Shown: positions 15,255 through 25,167, numbered from the stretch's first letter. The stretch: DNA of 64,000 nucleotides from Sphingopyxis sp. BSN-002 (GCF_022024275.1 NZ_CP091804.1:3180501-3244500), one strand, 5' to 3'. Numbers and translations: made by a program. The notes: generated by a model not told the origin, from the letters alone.

Positions 15255-18200
15255 ATGAGCTTTCGCAACATCTCCGCCTGGTGCATCCGCAATCCGGTGC
15301 CGCCGATCGTCCTGTTCGTGCTGCTGTTGCTGGCGGGCGTCGTCAGCTTCAACCGGATGGACGTCAACGACAACCCCGACGTCGAATTCCCGGCGGTGCA
15401 GGTCATCGTCTCGCAGCCGGGCGCCGCGCCGACCGAGCTCGAGACGCAGGTGACGCAGCGCATCGAGGCCGCGGTGCGCGGTGTCAGCGGCGTCGATGAA
15501 ATGTCCTCCTATGTCGGCGAGGGCAACAGCCGCACGATGGTGCAGTTCGCGATCGGGACCCCGATCGACCGCGCCTATAATGACGTCAACCAGGCGGTGC
15601 AGCAGATCCGCAGCGACCTGCCCGACGGCATTCTGGAGCCGCAGGTCGTGCGCGTCGACATCGCGGGCGGTCCGATCACCTATTTCGCCGTCGAAACGAG
15701 CGACATGACGCTCGAGCAATTGTCGTGGTTCGTCGACAATACGGTCGCGAAGGACCTGCTTTCTATCCCCGGCATGAGCCAGGTGCGCCGCTCGGGCGGC
15801 GTCGATCGCGAAATCCGCGTGATCCTCGATCCCGCGCGCATGCAAAGCTACGGCCTGACCGCAAGCCAGGTGAACCAGCAGCTCCGCCAGACGAACGTCA
15901 ACGCTGCGGGCGGCCGCACCGAAATCGCGGGTTCCGAACAGGCGGTGCGCGTTCTCGGCAACGCCGCCAATGCGTTCGCGCTCGGGGACTCGCGCATCTC
16001 GATCGGCAATGGCCGCACGATCCGCCTGTCGGACATCGCAAAGGTGACCGACGGCTACGCCGAGCAGCGTAACCTTGCGAAGATCCGCGGCCGTCAGGTG
16101 CTCAGCTTCTCGATCGAGAAGGCGAAGGGCGCCTCCGACGTCACGATCCATGACGAGACGATGAAGAAGCTCGCGGAGATCAAGAAGAACAACCCCAAGG
16201 TCGACTTCAAGATCCTCTTCACGCGCACCGAATATACCAAGGAGCAATATCGCAGCTCGATGGCCGCGATGATCGAGGGCGCGGTGCTCGCGGTCGTCGT
16301 CGTCTTCCTGTTCCTGCGCGACTGGCGCGCGACGCTGATCAGCGCGCTCGCGATCCCGCTGTCGGCGATCCCGACCTTCTGGTTCATGGAACTGATGGGT
16401 TTCTCGCTCAACGGCCTGTCGCTGCTCGCGCTCAGCCTTGTGGCCGGGGTGCTCGTCGACGATGCGATCGTGGAGATCGAGAATATCGTCAGACATATGC
16501 GTATGGGCAAGACCGCCTATCAGGCGTCAATCGACGCCGCCGACGAGATCGGGCTCGCAGTCGTCGCGACGACGATGTCGATCGTCGCGGTGTTCCTGCC
16601 GGTCGCGCTGATGCCGGGCGTATCGGGGCAGTTCTTCATCCAGTTCGGGATGACCGTCGTGTTCGCGGTGCTCGTCAGCCTGGCCGTCGCGCGTATGATT
16701 ACACCGATGATCGCGGCCTATTTCCTGTCGGCGCAGGGCGAGCAGGAGCATGCCGCCGGGCCATGGGTCGACCGCTATGAGCGCATTCTCGCTTGGTCGC
16801 TGGACAATAGCAAACATCATGCGAAGCGTGCGGGCTATGACTTGACCGCCACGCGGTTGATCTTCCTCATTGTACCGCTGATCGTCGCCGCGATCGTCGC
16901 CGCGGTCGTGGCAGCGATGTACTTCCGGCCTGTGCCCGTCGGTCAGGACGCGCCTAATGCCGCGCTGCATTTCCTGCTGCTGACCCCACTCGTGGCTGTC
17001 GTGACCTTCTTGCTGGTCGCGCTTCTCCAGATCGTCCTGGGGGCGATGGTAGTCTGGACAGAGCGTGAGCCGATGTCGAAGATCGCCTCTGCTTATGCGC
17101 GGCTTGCAGCTGTTGCTGCCGTGTTGGTCGCGCTGCTGTGGCTTGTTGGCATGTTGTCCCCGATCACCAAGGCGCTGATGGCGTGGGCCGGCATTATGGG
17201 TTTCGCGGTCGCGCTCGGATTTGTGTCGTGGGTGTTTGCAAAACTCGGCATGGCGAAATGGACCTTTTCCCATTGGGCGATGTCGATGTCGCAGCGCGCG
17301 CGAGCGCGCCTGTTCGACCACCGCGTGTGGATCGTCGGGATCGGCGTTGTCGCCTTCCTGAGCAGCATCGGGATATTCATTATCTCGCCTAAGCAGTTTC
17401 AGCCCACGACCAACAGCGACTATAGCCAGGTCCAGTATGAGCTGCCGCCGGGTTCGACGCTTGCGCAGAGCGAGCATATCTCGAACCAGATCAACGATAT
17501 TCTTGAGGCGAACCCGACGGTCGAAAATGCTTTCTACGACGTCAATGTGGGCGGTGGCAGCGTGTACATCACGCTGAAAAAGAAGCGCGAGATGTCGAGC
17601 GTCGAATGGGAACGCAACCTGCAACCCAAAATGTCGGCGATCCCCGATGCGCGCGTCCATTTCCAGAGCCAGTCGGGCGGTTTTTCGGGCCGTGATATCA
17701 CGATGGTGGTCGGCGGTGACGATCCCGTGGCGCTCGAAAAGCACGCGCGCCTGATCGTTGCGCAGATGGGCAAGCTCAAGGAACTGCGTTCGCCGCGGAT
17801 CGAGGGCGACATTCCGCGGCCCGAGATCATCGTCAATCCGCGTATGGATCTGGCGGCCGAACTCGGCGTCACGACGGCCGCGCTCAGCCAGACGATCCGC
17901 ATCGCGACGATCGGCGACATCGATCAGAACGCGGCGAAATTCTCGCTGTCCGATCGTCAGATCCCCATCCGGGTACTGCTGTCCGAAGACTCGCGCCGGG
18001 CGCTCGCGACGATCGAGAATCTGCCGGTGCCGACCTCGCGCGGTACGACGGTGCCGCTGAAGTCGGTGGCCGAGATCGGCTTCGGCGCGGGGCCGACCGA
18101 GCTGCGTCGTTACAACCAGACGCGACGTATCGTGATCGGCGCCGACCTTGCCCCGGGCCTCGTCACGGGGGATGCCCAGACCAAGATCGATGCGCTGCCG

Positions 18201-18857
18201 GCGGTGAAGAACATGCCGCAGGGTATCCGCAAGGTCATCCAGGGCGATGCCAAATGGCAGGCCGAGATGATGAACAATTTCTTCATCGCGCTCATTGCCG
18301 GGCTGATGCTCGTCTTCTCGACGCTGGTCCTGCTCTATCGCCGTTTCCTCTCGCCACTCGTCAATATGTCGTCGCTGCTGCTTGCGCCGCTTGGCGGCCT
18401 GCTGGCGCTCCGGATCGCGGGGATGGAAATCTCGATGCCGGTGTTCATCGGCCTGTTGATGCTGCTTGGTATCGTGGCGAAGAACTCGATTCTGCTCGTC
18501 GATTTCGCCATCGAGGAAATGGATCACGGGATCGGCAAGTCGGAGGCGCTGCTCGATGCCGGACGCAAGCGTGCCCAGCCGATCGTGATGACCACGGTCG
18601 CGATGGTCGCCGGCATGGTGCCCACCGCGCTCTCGCTGTCGGGTGACGGGGCATGGCGTGCGCCGATGGGCGTGGTCGTGATCGGCGGCCTGATCCTGTC
18701 GACGATGCTGACGTTGCTGATCGTTCCCGCGGGCTTCAGCCTTGCCGACAGCATCGAAAAACGCCTTGGCCGCTTCTTCTCGACCTATCTTCTGACCTAC
18801 CGGAAGGGCGACGATACCAAGCCGCACACGGCGCCAGCACCCGAGCCGGCCGAGTAA
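15255..18857 (+). CDS. RND multidrug efflux pump, HAE1 family, with large central insertion
   Basis: 1200 residues, about 150 more than AcrB-type pumps. The expected parts are present: first membrane helix and porter loop (P-P-I-V-L-F-V-L-L, F-N-R-M-D-V-N-D-N-P-D-V), helices 2-6 with the proton-relay Asp pair in V-L-V-D-D-A-I-V-E (about 401-402), the second porter loop (F-Q-P-T-T-N-S-D), and A-K-N-S-I-L-L-V-D with the relay Lys near 1075. Between helix 6 and the start of helix 7 (residues about 520-682) there is an extra segment with about four hydrophobic helices (near 534-556, 570-598, 615-636, 640-663). Frame and codon use are continuous through it, so it is not an obvious artefact. Drug or solvent export is expected; the substrate is unknown. 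Confidence 0.93.
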   Translation: MSFRNISAWCIRNPVPPIVLFVLLLLAGVVSFNRMDVNDNPDVEFPAVQVIVSQPGAAPTELETQVTQRIEAAVRGVSGVDEMSSYVGEGNSRTMVQFAIGTPIDRAYNDVNQAVQQIRSDLPDGILEPQVVRVDIAGGPITYFAVETSDMTLEQLSWFVDNTVAKDLLSIPGMSQVRRSGGVDREIRVILDPARMQSYGLTASQVNQQLRQTNVNAAGGRTEIAGSEQAVRVLGNAANAFALGDSRISIGNGRTIRLSDIAKVTDGYAEQRNLAKIRGRQVLSFSIEKAKGASDVTIHDETMKKLAEIKKNNPKVDFKILFTRTEYTKEQYRSSMAAMIEGAVLAVVVVFLFLRDWRATLISALAIPLSAIPTFWFMELMGFSLNGLSLLALSLVAGVLVDDAIVEIENIVRHMRMGKTAYQASIDAADEIGLAVVATTMSIVAVFLPVALMPGVSGQFFIQFGMTVVFAVLVSLAVARMITPMIAAYFLSAQGEQEHAAGPWVDRYERILAWSLDNSKHHAKRAGYDLTATRLIFLIVPLIVAAIVAAVVAAMYFRPVPVGQDAPNAALHFLLLTPLVAVVTFLLVALLQIVLGAMVVWTEREPMSKIASAYARLAAVAAVLVALLWLVGMLSPITKALMAWAGIMGFAVALGFVSWVFAKLGMAKWTFSHWAMSMSQRARARLFDHRVWIVGIGVVAFLSSIGIFIISPKQFQPTTNSDYSQVQYELPPGSTLAQSEHISNQINDILEANPTVENAFYDVNVGGGSVYITLKKKREMSSVEWERNLQPKMSAIPDARVHFQSQSGGFSGRDITMVVGGDDPVALEKHARLIVAQMGKLKELRSPRIEGDIPRPEIIVNPRMDLAAELGVTTAALSQTIRIATIGDIDQNAAKFSLSDRQIPIRVLLSEDSRRALATIENLPVPTSRGTTVPLKSVAEIGFGAGPTELRRYNQTRRIVIGADLAPGLVTGDAQTKIDALPAVKNMPQGIRKVIQGDAKWQAEMMNNFFIALIAGLMLVFSTLVLLYRRFLSPLVNMSSLLLAPLGGLLALRIAGMEISMPVFIGLLMLLGIVAKNSILLVDFAIEEMDHGIGKSEALLDAGRKRAQPIVMTTVAMVAGMVPTALSLSGDGAWRAPMGVVVIGGLILSTMLTLLIVPAGFSLADSIEKRLGRFFSTYLLTYRKGDDTKPHTAPAPEPAE

Positions 18858-18868
18858 ATGACGGCAAG

Positions 18869-18893
18869 CCGGCGCGGTAAGTCACTGCGCCGG
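18869..18893 (+). terminator. Stem-loop after the RND operon
   Basis: CCGGCGC (18869-18875) pairs with GCGCCGG (18887-18893) around an 11-base loop, 11 bases after the pump stop codon. No T tract follows, so this may be a weak or factor-assisted terminator. Confidence 0.4.
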
Positions 18894-18928
18894 TTGCAAC
18901 CTTTGCGGCATTTCGCCATTTGGTTCGC

Positions 18929-20194
18929 ATGACCGACCACGCGCTCTCCCGGCCGATGGGCGTCGCCATCCCGGCGAAAGGCTCGAACATTCGCGTCGTC
19001 GCGACCGGATTGCTCGTCGTCATGGCGGCGGTTTTCGTTACCGCCAAATATTTCCAGGACGTCCATCCCGCCGTTGGCTTCGTCCGCGCGTTTGCCGAGG
19101 CGGCGATGGTCGGCGGGCTTGCCGACTGGTTCGCGGTGACGGCCTTGTTCCGCCATCCGATGGGGCTGCCGATCCCGCATACCGCGATCGTCCCGCGCAA
19201 CAAGAACCGCATCGGCGACACGCTCGCGCGCTTCCTGCTGACCAATTTCCTGTTGCCGCGGCTGATTGCGCGCAAGATGCAGACGGTTGATGTCGCGGGC
19301 GCGGTCGGCAAATTCCTGTCGCAGCCGGCCGAGGGCGGCGGGCGCCTGAAGCTCGGCGCGTCGCGGATCATCGCCGACGGGCTCGGCGCGCTTGACCAGC
19401 AGCGGCTGGGTGGCATGGTCAAATCGGCGATCGCCGACCGGCTGCGCGAACTCGATGTCGCCCCCTTGCTGGGGCAAGCGCTGCAGGCGGCGCTCTCGGA
19501 AGGGCGGCACCAGCCGCTGCTCGACGCGATGGTCAAATGGGGATCAAAGACGCTCGAACTCAACGAGCATCTGATTCACCAGATGGTCCACGACAATTCG
19601 AACGCGATCGTCCGCTTCACGGGACTCGACGAGAGCATCTCGAACCGCATCGTCGCCGGTTTGTCGAAGCTGCTCAGCGAGATGGCGGTCGACGAAACGC
19701 ACCCGTTGCGTATCCGCGTCGAGGAAGGCCTCGCCAAGATGGCGCTCGACCTGCAGCACGATCCCGAAGTGAAAGCGAAGGTCGCCAAGGTTCGCGACGA
19801 GTTGCTCGAGAACAGGGCGGTCAAGCGCTGGCTCGACGGCCTGTGGGAACAGGGACGCAGCGCCTTGCTCAAAGCTGCGCGCGACCCCGATACGATGCTC
19901 GCGGGACAGCTAGGCGAACTGATCACGCAATTCGGGACGATGCTGGGCGAGGACGAAGGCATCAAGCGCACGCTCAACCGTTATGCGCGCCGCGCGGTCG
20001 TCGGCATGGTCGACAGTTATGGCGAGACCGCGCTGCAGCTCGTCTCGGACACGATCCGCGGCTGGGACGCCAAGACGATCACCGACCGGCTGGAAAATGC
20101 CGTCGGCGACGACCTGCAATATATCCGCATCAACGGAACGCTGGTCGGGGGGCTCGTCGGCGTACTGATCCATACCGTCGACATCTGGATCTAA
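18929..20194 (+). CDS. DUF445 family membrane protein (YjiN-like)
   Basis: 421 residues from the ATG at 18929 (a TTG three codons upstream is less likely). The N-terminal part has one or two hydrophobic segments and the DUF445 hallmark G-G-L-A-D-W-F-A-V-T-A-L-F-R-H-P-M-G-L-P-I-P-H-T-A-I-V-P containing the conserved Asp, Trp and His. The rest is long amphipathic helices, ending in the family's G-T-L-V-G-G-L-V-G motif and a C-terminal hydrophobic stretch (V-L-I-H-T-V-D-I-W-I). Function unestablished. The 3' end overlaps the convergent epimerase gene by 4 bases. Confidence 0.9.
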   Translation: MTDHALSRPMGVAIPAKGSNIRVVATGLLVVMAAVFVTAKYFQDVHPAVGFVRAFAEAAMVGGLADWFAVTALFRHPMGLPIPHTAIVPRNKNRIGDTLARFLLTNFLLPRLIARKMQTVDVAGAVGKFLSQPAEGGGRLKLGASRIIADGLGALDQQRLGGMVKSAIADRLRELDVAPLLGQALQAALSEGRHQPLLDAMVKWGSKTLELNEHLIHQMVHDNSNAIVRFTGLDESISNRIVAGLSKLLSEMAVDETHPLRIRVEEGLAKMALDLQHDPEVKAKVAKVRDELLENRAVKRWLDGLWEQGRSALLKAARDPDTMLAGQLGELITQFGTMLGEDEGIKRTLNRYARRAVVGMVDSYGETALQLVSDTIRGWDAKTITDRLENAVGDDLQYIRINGTLVGGLVGVLIHTVDIWI

Positions 20195-20982
20195 CTGACC
20201 GCCGCCAGTCCCTCGCGAAATGTCGGGTAGCGCGGTGTCCACCCCAGCAGCCGCTTCGCCTTGCCGTTCGCGACGCGGCGGTTCTCGGCATAGAAGGCGC
20301 GTGCGGCAGGCGACAAGCCCGCTTCGTCGAGCGTCTGTAACGGCGGCAGGGGGGCGCCCAGCATCGCGCAGCCCCATTCGACGAGTCGGTTCTGGTGACA
20401 GGGTTCGTCGTCGGCGAGGTTATAGACACCTGCCGCTCCCCTGAACGAGGCGATCACACCGCCGACAATGTCGTCGACATGGATGCGGCTGAAGACCTGA
20501 TCGGGCAGGTCGATCCGGTGTGCTCGTCCTTCGCCGATGCGGTCGAGGATCGAGCGGCCGGGTCCGTAGATGCCGGGCAGGCGAAATATGCGGACGTCGC
20601 CACGCAGTGTCTGCCACGCCCGGTCGGCGGCGTTGCGATCGGCGCGGCGGCCCTTGACCGGTGCGCTCTCGTCGACCCACGCGCCGCCTGCGTCGCCATA
20701 GACGCCGGTCGAGGACAGATAGCCCACCCATGTCGCGGGCGCGACCGCCAGCGCCTGTCCGTATCGCTCGAGCACCGGATCGATACCTTCACCGGGTGGT
20801 ACCGACGACAGGATATGCGTCGCCGAGCGCAACGCGCCGATCACCGCCGCCTCGTCGCCGAACGCGATGCTGCCACCGCGCCCGTCCTGCGTCGTTCCCA
20901 TGACCTCCCAGCCGCGTGCGTCCAGCCGTGCGGCGAGATGCCCTGCCGCATAGCCCATTCCGAAAATCAGCATCCTTGCCAT
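20191..20982 (-). CDS. NAD(P)-dependent epimerase/dehydratase family protein (YeeZ-like)
   Basis: 263 residues with an N-terminal nucleotide-binding motif (F-G-M-G-Y-A-A-G-H-L-A), a truncated-looking extended-SDR body, the S-S-T-G-V-Y-G-D block that normally holds the catalytic Thr/Tyr, R-L-P-G-I-Y-G-P-G-R-S, and R-I-H-V-D-D-I-V. This set matches the YeeZ-type group of extended SDRs; substrate unknown. ATG at 20982; a second ATG at 20973 is possible. The gene is divergent from pepN with only 47 bases between starts, so the promoters overlap. Confidence 0.85.
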   Translation of the reverse strand: MARMLIFGMGYAAGHLAARLDARGWEVMGTTQDGRGGSIAFGDEAAVIGALRSATHILSSVPPGEGIDPVLERYGQALAVAPATWVGYLSSTGVYGDAGGAWVDESAPVKGRRADRNAADRAWQTLRGDVRIFRLPGIYGPGRSILDRIGEGRAHRIDLPDQVFSRIHVDDIVGGVIASFRGAAGVYNLADDEPCHQNRLVEWGCAMLGAPLPPLQTLDEAGLSPAARAFYAENRRVANGKAKRLLGWTPRYPTFREGLAAVS

Positions 20983-21029
20983 CGCGCGCCTTATTGCGCG
21001 CCTGTCGCCCCGCGCCTAGACCCTCGTGC

Positions 21030-23621
21030 ATGACCGACGCCTCTTCCACCCCCGCCGTTCCCGTCACGATCCACCGCGGCGACTATCGCCCGCCCGAGTG
21101 GCAGGTGCCCGATATCGCACTCGATTTCGCGCTCGGGATTGACGAGACACGCGTCACGGCCGCGCTTTCGGTTGTGCGCCACGCCGATGCGCCAACGCCG
21201 ATGACCCTGCGCGGAGACGGGCTGACCCCGCTTGCGGTTCGGGTTGACGGTGAGGGCTGGAACGACTGGCGTATGGACGGCCCCGACCTGATCGTCGACC
21301 TCGGCGACCGGGCCGAGGCGGTGGTCGAGGTCGATACCGCGATCAACCCGGCTGCGAACACCCAGCTCATGGGCCTCTATGCCTCGAACTCGATGCTCTG
21401 CACCCAGTGCGAGGCCGAAGGCTTCCGCCGCATCATCTTCCACCCCGACCGGCCCGACGTGCTCAGCCGTTACAAGGTCCGCATGGCGGGCGACAAGGCG
21501 CTGTTCCCGATCCTGCTGTCGAACGGCAATTGCATCGCGTCGGGTGAAGAGGGGAGCGATCACTGGGCGCTGTGGGAAGATCCCTGGCCGAAGCCGTCCT
21601 ATCTCTTCGCGCTCGTCGCGGGCGACCTCGTCGTCAACCGCGACGAATTCGTCACCATGTCGGGGCGCAAGGTCGAACTGGGCATCTGGGTGCGCGACGG
21701 CGACGTCGACCGCACCGGCCATGCGATGAAGGCGCTCAAGGACAGCATGGCGTGGGACGAGCGCGTCTATGGCCGCGAATATGACCTCGACCTGTTCAAC
21801 ATCGTCGCGGTCAGCGACTTCAACATGGGGGCGATGGAGAACAAGGGCCTCAATATCTTCAACACCCGCTACATCCTTGCCGATCCCGACACCGCGACCG
21901 ACCTCGATTATGACGGGGTCGAGGGCGTCGTTGCGCACGAATATTTCCACAACTGGTCGGGCAACCGCGTCACCTGCCGCGACTGGTTCCAGCTCAGCCT
22001 GAAGGAAGGCTTCACCGTCTTTCGCGACCAGAGCTTTTCGGCCGACATGGGCTCGCCGCCGGTCAAGCGGATCGAGGATGTCCGCCTGCTGCGCGCCGCG
22101 CAGTTCCCCGAGGATGCGGGGCCGCTCGCGCATCCGATCCGGCCCGATTCCTATCAGGAAATATCGAACTTCTACACCGCGACGGTCTATAACAAGGGCG
22201 CCGAGATCATCCGGATGATGGCGACGCTGCTCGGCCCCGAGCGTTTCCGCAAGGGCACCGACCTCTATTTCGACCGCCACGACGGCGAAGCCGCGACGTG
22301 CGAGGATTTCGTCCGCGCGATGGAGGAGGGAGGCGGGATCGACCTGACCCTGTTCCGCCGCTGGTACGAACAGGCCGGGACGCCGCGCCTCAGGCTCGCG
22401 CTCGGAGAAGAGGGCGGTGAATGGTATCTCGACGTTGCGCAAATCGTGCCGCCGACGCCCGGTCAGCCCGACAAGCAGCCCGCGATGATGCCGCTGCGCC
22501 TCGCCGCCTTCGCGATGGACGACAGTGGTGCCGCGCTCCCCGACACGCTCGTTACGCTCACCGAAGCAACGCAACGTATCGCGCTCGGCAAATTCGCCGC
22601 GCGCCCGGCACTGTCGGTCAACCGGGGCTTCTCGGCGCCCGTCATCGTCGAGTTCGAACGCGCGCCGGGCGAACTCGCATGGCTCGCCGCGCATGATGAC
22701 GATCCGTTCGCGCGCTACGAGGCGCTCCAGCAGCTGATGCTCGACACGCTCGTCGCGGCCGTGTCGGGCGAGGCTGCCGACCATCAGGCGGTGATCGACG
22801 CGGTCGGATTGACGCTGGCGGGGCGCGCGTCCGACCCGGCTTTCGTCGCCGAAGCCATCCTGCTGCCGAGTGAGGCCTTTATCGGCGACCAGATGGTGAC
22901 TGTCGATCCCGACGCGATCCGCCGCGAACGTCTTGCGCTACAGGCGGCTATCGGCCGCGCGCTCGAAGGCGAGTGGCGGGCGATCCTCGGCGAGGTCGCG
23001 CCGCCCGCCGCGATTCTGTCGCGCAAGGCCAAGGGCGGGCGCCGGCTGCGCGGTGTCGCGCTGGCCTATCTCGCCGCGACCGGAATCGAGGATGTGTCGA
23101 CGCTGGCGTTCGGGATATTCTCGGGCGCCGACGGGATGACCGAGCGGCAGGCGGCGCTCGCGACGCTCGCGCATGGGAACAGCCCCGAACGCATCGCGGC
23201 GCTGGATATTTTCTACCAGCGCTATCGCGACAATCCGCTCGTGCTCGACAAATGGTTTCAGGTGCAGGCGTGGTCGATGCGGCCCGACACGGTCGATGCG
23301 GTCGAGGCTTTGGCGCAGCACCCCGACTTCACACTCGCCAATCCGAATCGCGTACGCTCGCTATACGGTGCGCTCACCGGCAATCAGGCGGCGTTCCATC
23401 AGGCCGATGGCGCGGGCTATCGCCTGATCGCCGACCTGGTGATCGCGCTCGATCCGAAAAACCCGCAGACCGCAGCAAAGATGATCCCGCCGCTCGGCCG
23501 CTGGAAGCGTTTCGACGACGCGCGTCAGGCGATGATGAAAGCGGAGCTGGAACGTATATTGGCGCAGCCCGGCCTCTCGCGCGATGTGACCGAGCAGGCG
23601 TCGAAAAGCCTGCTGGGCTAG
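21030..23621 (+). CDS. pepN: Aminopeptidase N (M1 family)
   Basis: 863 residues, full length for the bacterial PepN type. The exopeptidase motif G-A-M-E-N is at 267-271 and the zinc site H-E-Y-F-H-N-W at 303-309, with the third ligand Glu in L-K-E-G-F-T-V-F-R-D-Q. The A-A-N-T-Q-L-M-G-L-Y and C-T-Q-C-E-A-E-G-F-R-R-I segments are typical of PepN. It removes N-terminal residues from peptides in the cytoplasm. The ATG at 21030 gives the expected N-terminus. Its 3' end overlaps the convergent lipoprotein gene by 4 bases. Confidence 0.96.
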   Translation: MTDASSTPAVPVTIHRGDYRPPEWQVPDIALDFALGIDETRVTAALSVVRHADAPTPMTLRGDGLTPLAVRVDGEGWNDWRMDGPDLIVDLGDRAEAVVEVDTAINPAANTQLMGLYASNSMLCTQCEAEGFRRIIFHPDRPDVLSRYKVRMAGDKALFPILLSNGNCIASGEEGSDHWALWEDPWPKPSYLFALVAGDLVVNRDEFVTMSGRKVELGIWVRDGDVDRTGHAMKALKDSMAWDERVYGREYDLDLFNIVAVSDFNMGAMENKGLNIFNTRYILADPDTATDLDYDGVEGVVAHEYFHNWSGNRVTCRDWFQLSLKEGFTVFRDQSFSADMGSPPVKRIEDVRLLRAAQFPEDAGPLAHPIRPDSYQEISNFYTATVYNKGAEIIRMMATLLGPERFRKGTDLYFDRHDGEAATCEDFVRAMEEGGGIDLTLFRRWYEQAGTPRLRLALGEEGGEWYLDVAQIVPPTPGQPDKQPAMMPLRLAAFAMDDSGAALPDTLVTLTEATQRIALGKFAARPALSVNRGFSAPVIVEFERAPGELAWLAAHDDDPFARYEALQQLMLDTLVAAVSGEAADHQAVIDAVGLTLAGRASDPAFVAEAILLPSEAFIGDQMVTVDPDAIRRERLALQAAIGRALEGEWRAILGEVAPPAAILSRKAKGGRRLRGVALAYLAATGIEDVSTLAFGIFSGADGMTERQAALATLAHGNSPERIAALDIFYQRYRDNPLVLDKWFQVQAWSMRPDTVDAVEALAQHPDFTLANPNRVRSLYGALTGNQAAFHQADGAGYRLIADLVIALDPKNPQTAAKMIPPLGRWKRFDDARQAMMKAELERILAQPGLSRDVTEQASKSLLG

Positions 23622-24229
23622 CCGCCCAGCCAGGTTGCGACGTCGACCGCGACCTTGTTCGCGGCGCGCGTCAGTGCTTCGCCGACCGGCTTGGCCTCGA
23701 CTTTGCCGCCGATGCTCTCGCGCACCTCGAAGCGGCGCTGGGTCACGGTCTTGCCGCCCGCCGAGACGAGCATCGCCTGGAAGACGACGACCGCCTCGTT
23801 CGAGCGCGCGTCGACGCCGAATTCCATGAGTTGCCCGGCAAGCTGCTCGCCGGGTGCGGTCAGATATTGCCCCTCGTCGAGCACGACGCGCGAGGTGCGC
23901 GCGGCAACGGTTTCGGAGACGAGCCGCTGGAAGAGGCGCGAAGGCGCCTCGACCCACTGCGCATCCTTCACATAGGTCACGCTTGAACCGTCCTGCTGCA
24001 CCGGAATCCGCGTCGTGCGCAGCTTCTGGGGGGCGGTCGGGATCAGGATCGTCAGCGTCGCTGCCTCGGCCGCCGTGCGCGCGGTGCCGGCTTGCGGCGC
24101 AGCGTCGGGGTCGAGTGTCAGCAGAAACGGTGGCGTCTTGCCGCCAAGCCCGATGCAGCCCGAGAGCGTTACGGCAAGGGCGACGCTCATCAGCGGGGCG
24201 CGGAGTTTTCGCATATCGAGCATCCTCAT
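23618..24229 (-). CDS. ABC-type transport auxiliary lipoprotein (MCE/Mla system)
   Basis: 203 residues with a lipoprotein signal (hydrophobic core, lipobox L-S-G-C) and the ABC_trans_aux fold segments: P-F-L-L-T-L-D at the start, L-R-T-T-R-I-P-V, Y-V-K-D-A-Q-W-V-E-A-P-S-R-L-F-Q and a Q-L-x-E-F-G-V-D stretch. The family includes PqiC and partner lipoproteins of MCE lipid transporters, which link the inner-membrane machine to the outer membrane. The start overlaps the mlaD-like stop by 4 bases (ATGA), placing it last in a four-gene operon. Confidence 0.88.
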   Translation of the reverse strand: MRMLDMRKLRAPLMSVALAVTLSGCIGLGGKTPPFLLTLDPDAAPQAGTARTAAEAATLTILIPTAPQKLRTTRIPVQQDGSSVTYVKDAQWVEAPSRLFQRLVSETVAARTSRVVLDEGQYLTAPGEQLAGQLMEFGVDARSNEAVVVFQAMLVSAGGKTVTQRRFEVRESIGGKVEAKPVGEALTRAANKVAVDVATWLGG

Positions 24230-25167
24230 TGCTTGTAATCGGGCAGCTTGCTGCCACCCAGAACCGCACCCGCACCTTGCTGGTCGAGCTTGTCGGTCAG
24301 GCTCGACAGCGAGGCGGAGGTCCGGCGCAGGTCGCGGATCAGCGCATTGGCTTCGGGGATCGTCGTCTCGCTGAAGGTCTTGAGCCCCGGACGGGCGTCG
24401 GAGATTGCCGCCTCGAGCGTCTTGATCGAATTGTTCGCGGATTTCAGCGTATCGCGCAGGTTCGCCATCGCGGGATCGACATTGCGGTCGATCGTGCCCT
24501 GCGTCGCTGCCGCAAGATTGCCGACCTGCTCGGCGGCATTCCCCGCTTGCTGGATCGCGATCCGCGTATCGGCGATCGCCTTTTCGAGCGCCGGGCCGTT
24601 ACGCGCGAGCGTCGCGGTCGTCGCCTCGACATTGTCGAGAATGTTCGCGAAGCTCTCCTGATTCTTGTCGTCGGCGAGTTCGGCGAGGCGTTCCGACAGG
24701 GTCGAGAGACGCTGGAGCAGCTGCGGCGCGGTGTTCAAAAGCTCGCCGAGACCACCAACACGTGTCGGGATTACCGGTTTGCCCGCGGGACCCTTGTCGG
24801 CGATTGCCGGGGCACCCTTGACCGCGCCGTCGAGCGAAATCTGCGAGACGCCGGTAAAGCCGACGCCCTCGAGTGCGGCGGTGGTGCCCTGCAGGATCGG
24901 TACGCCTTCGTTGACTTCGATCCGCACGCGGACGAACTGCGGGTCGTCGGGCCACAGCGCGATCTCGCGCACCTGTCCTGCGGGGACGCCCGAGAATTGC
25001 ACCTGTGCGCCCTTGTTCAGCCCGTCCACCGACTGCTTGAAAAAGATGTCATATTCGCGCTTCGTGCCGCCGCTGTCATTGGCGAGCCAGACGACGAAGA
25101 TCGCGAGCGCCGCGACGAAGAAGAGGACGAACGCGCCGACGAGCACATTGTTCGAGCGTGTTTCCAT
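24226..25167 (-). CDS. MlaD/MCE-domain protein of a lipid ABC transporter
   Basis: 313 residues: short N-terminus, one membrane helix (V-L-V-G-A-F-V-L-F-F-V-A-A-L-A-I-F-V-V-W-L), then the MCE domain (Y-D-I-F-F-K-Q-S-V-D-G-L-N-K-G-A-Q-V-Q-F-S-G-V-P-A-G-Q-V) and a long helical tail with Gln/Asn-rich coiled-coil spacing. MCE proteins form hexameric rings that carry phospholipids through the periplasm. Flanked by an ATPase upstream (one-base overlap, TGATG) and the auxiliary lipoprotein downstream. Could be called mlaD, but the longer tail suits the alphaproteobacterial/plant TGD2-like type. Confidence 0.92.
   Translation of the reverse strand: METRSNNVLVGAFVLFFVAALAIFVVWLANDSGGTKREYDIFFKQSVDGLNKGAQVQFSGVPAGQVREIALWPDDPQFVRVRIEVNEGVPILQGTTAALEGVGFTGVSQISLDGAVKGAPAIADKGPAGKPVIPTRVGGLGELLNTAPQLLQRLSTLSERLAELADDKNQESFANILDNVEATTATLARNGPALEKAIADTRIAIQQAGNAAEQVGNLAAATQGTIDRNVDPAMANLRDTLKSANNSIKTLEAAISDARPGLKTFSETTIPEANALIRDLRRTSASLSSLTDKLDQQGAGAVLGGSKLPDYKQ

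Noticed and set aside
16527-18827. Minus-strand frame of 766 codons
   Set aside because: A GC-driven antisense shadow of the RND pump; very rich in Arg, His, Asp and Gln and without recognisable domains.
20991-22784. Minus-strand frame of 597 codons
   Set aside because: Antisense of pepN, no motif; the plus strand holds the full M1 peptidase signature.
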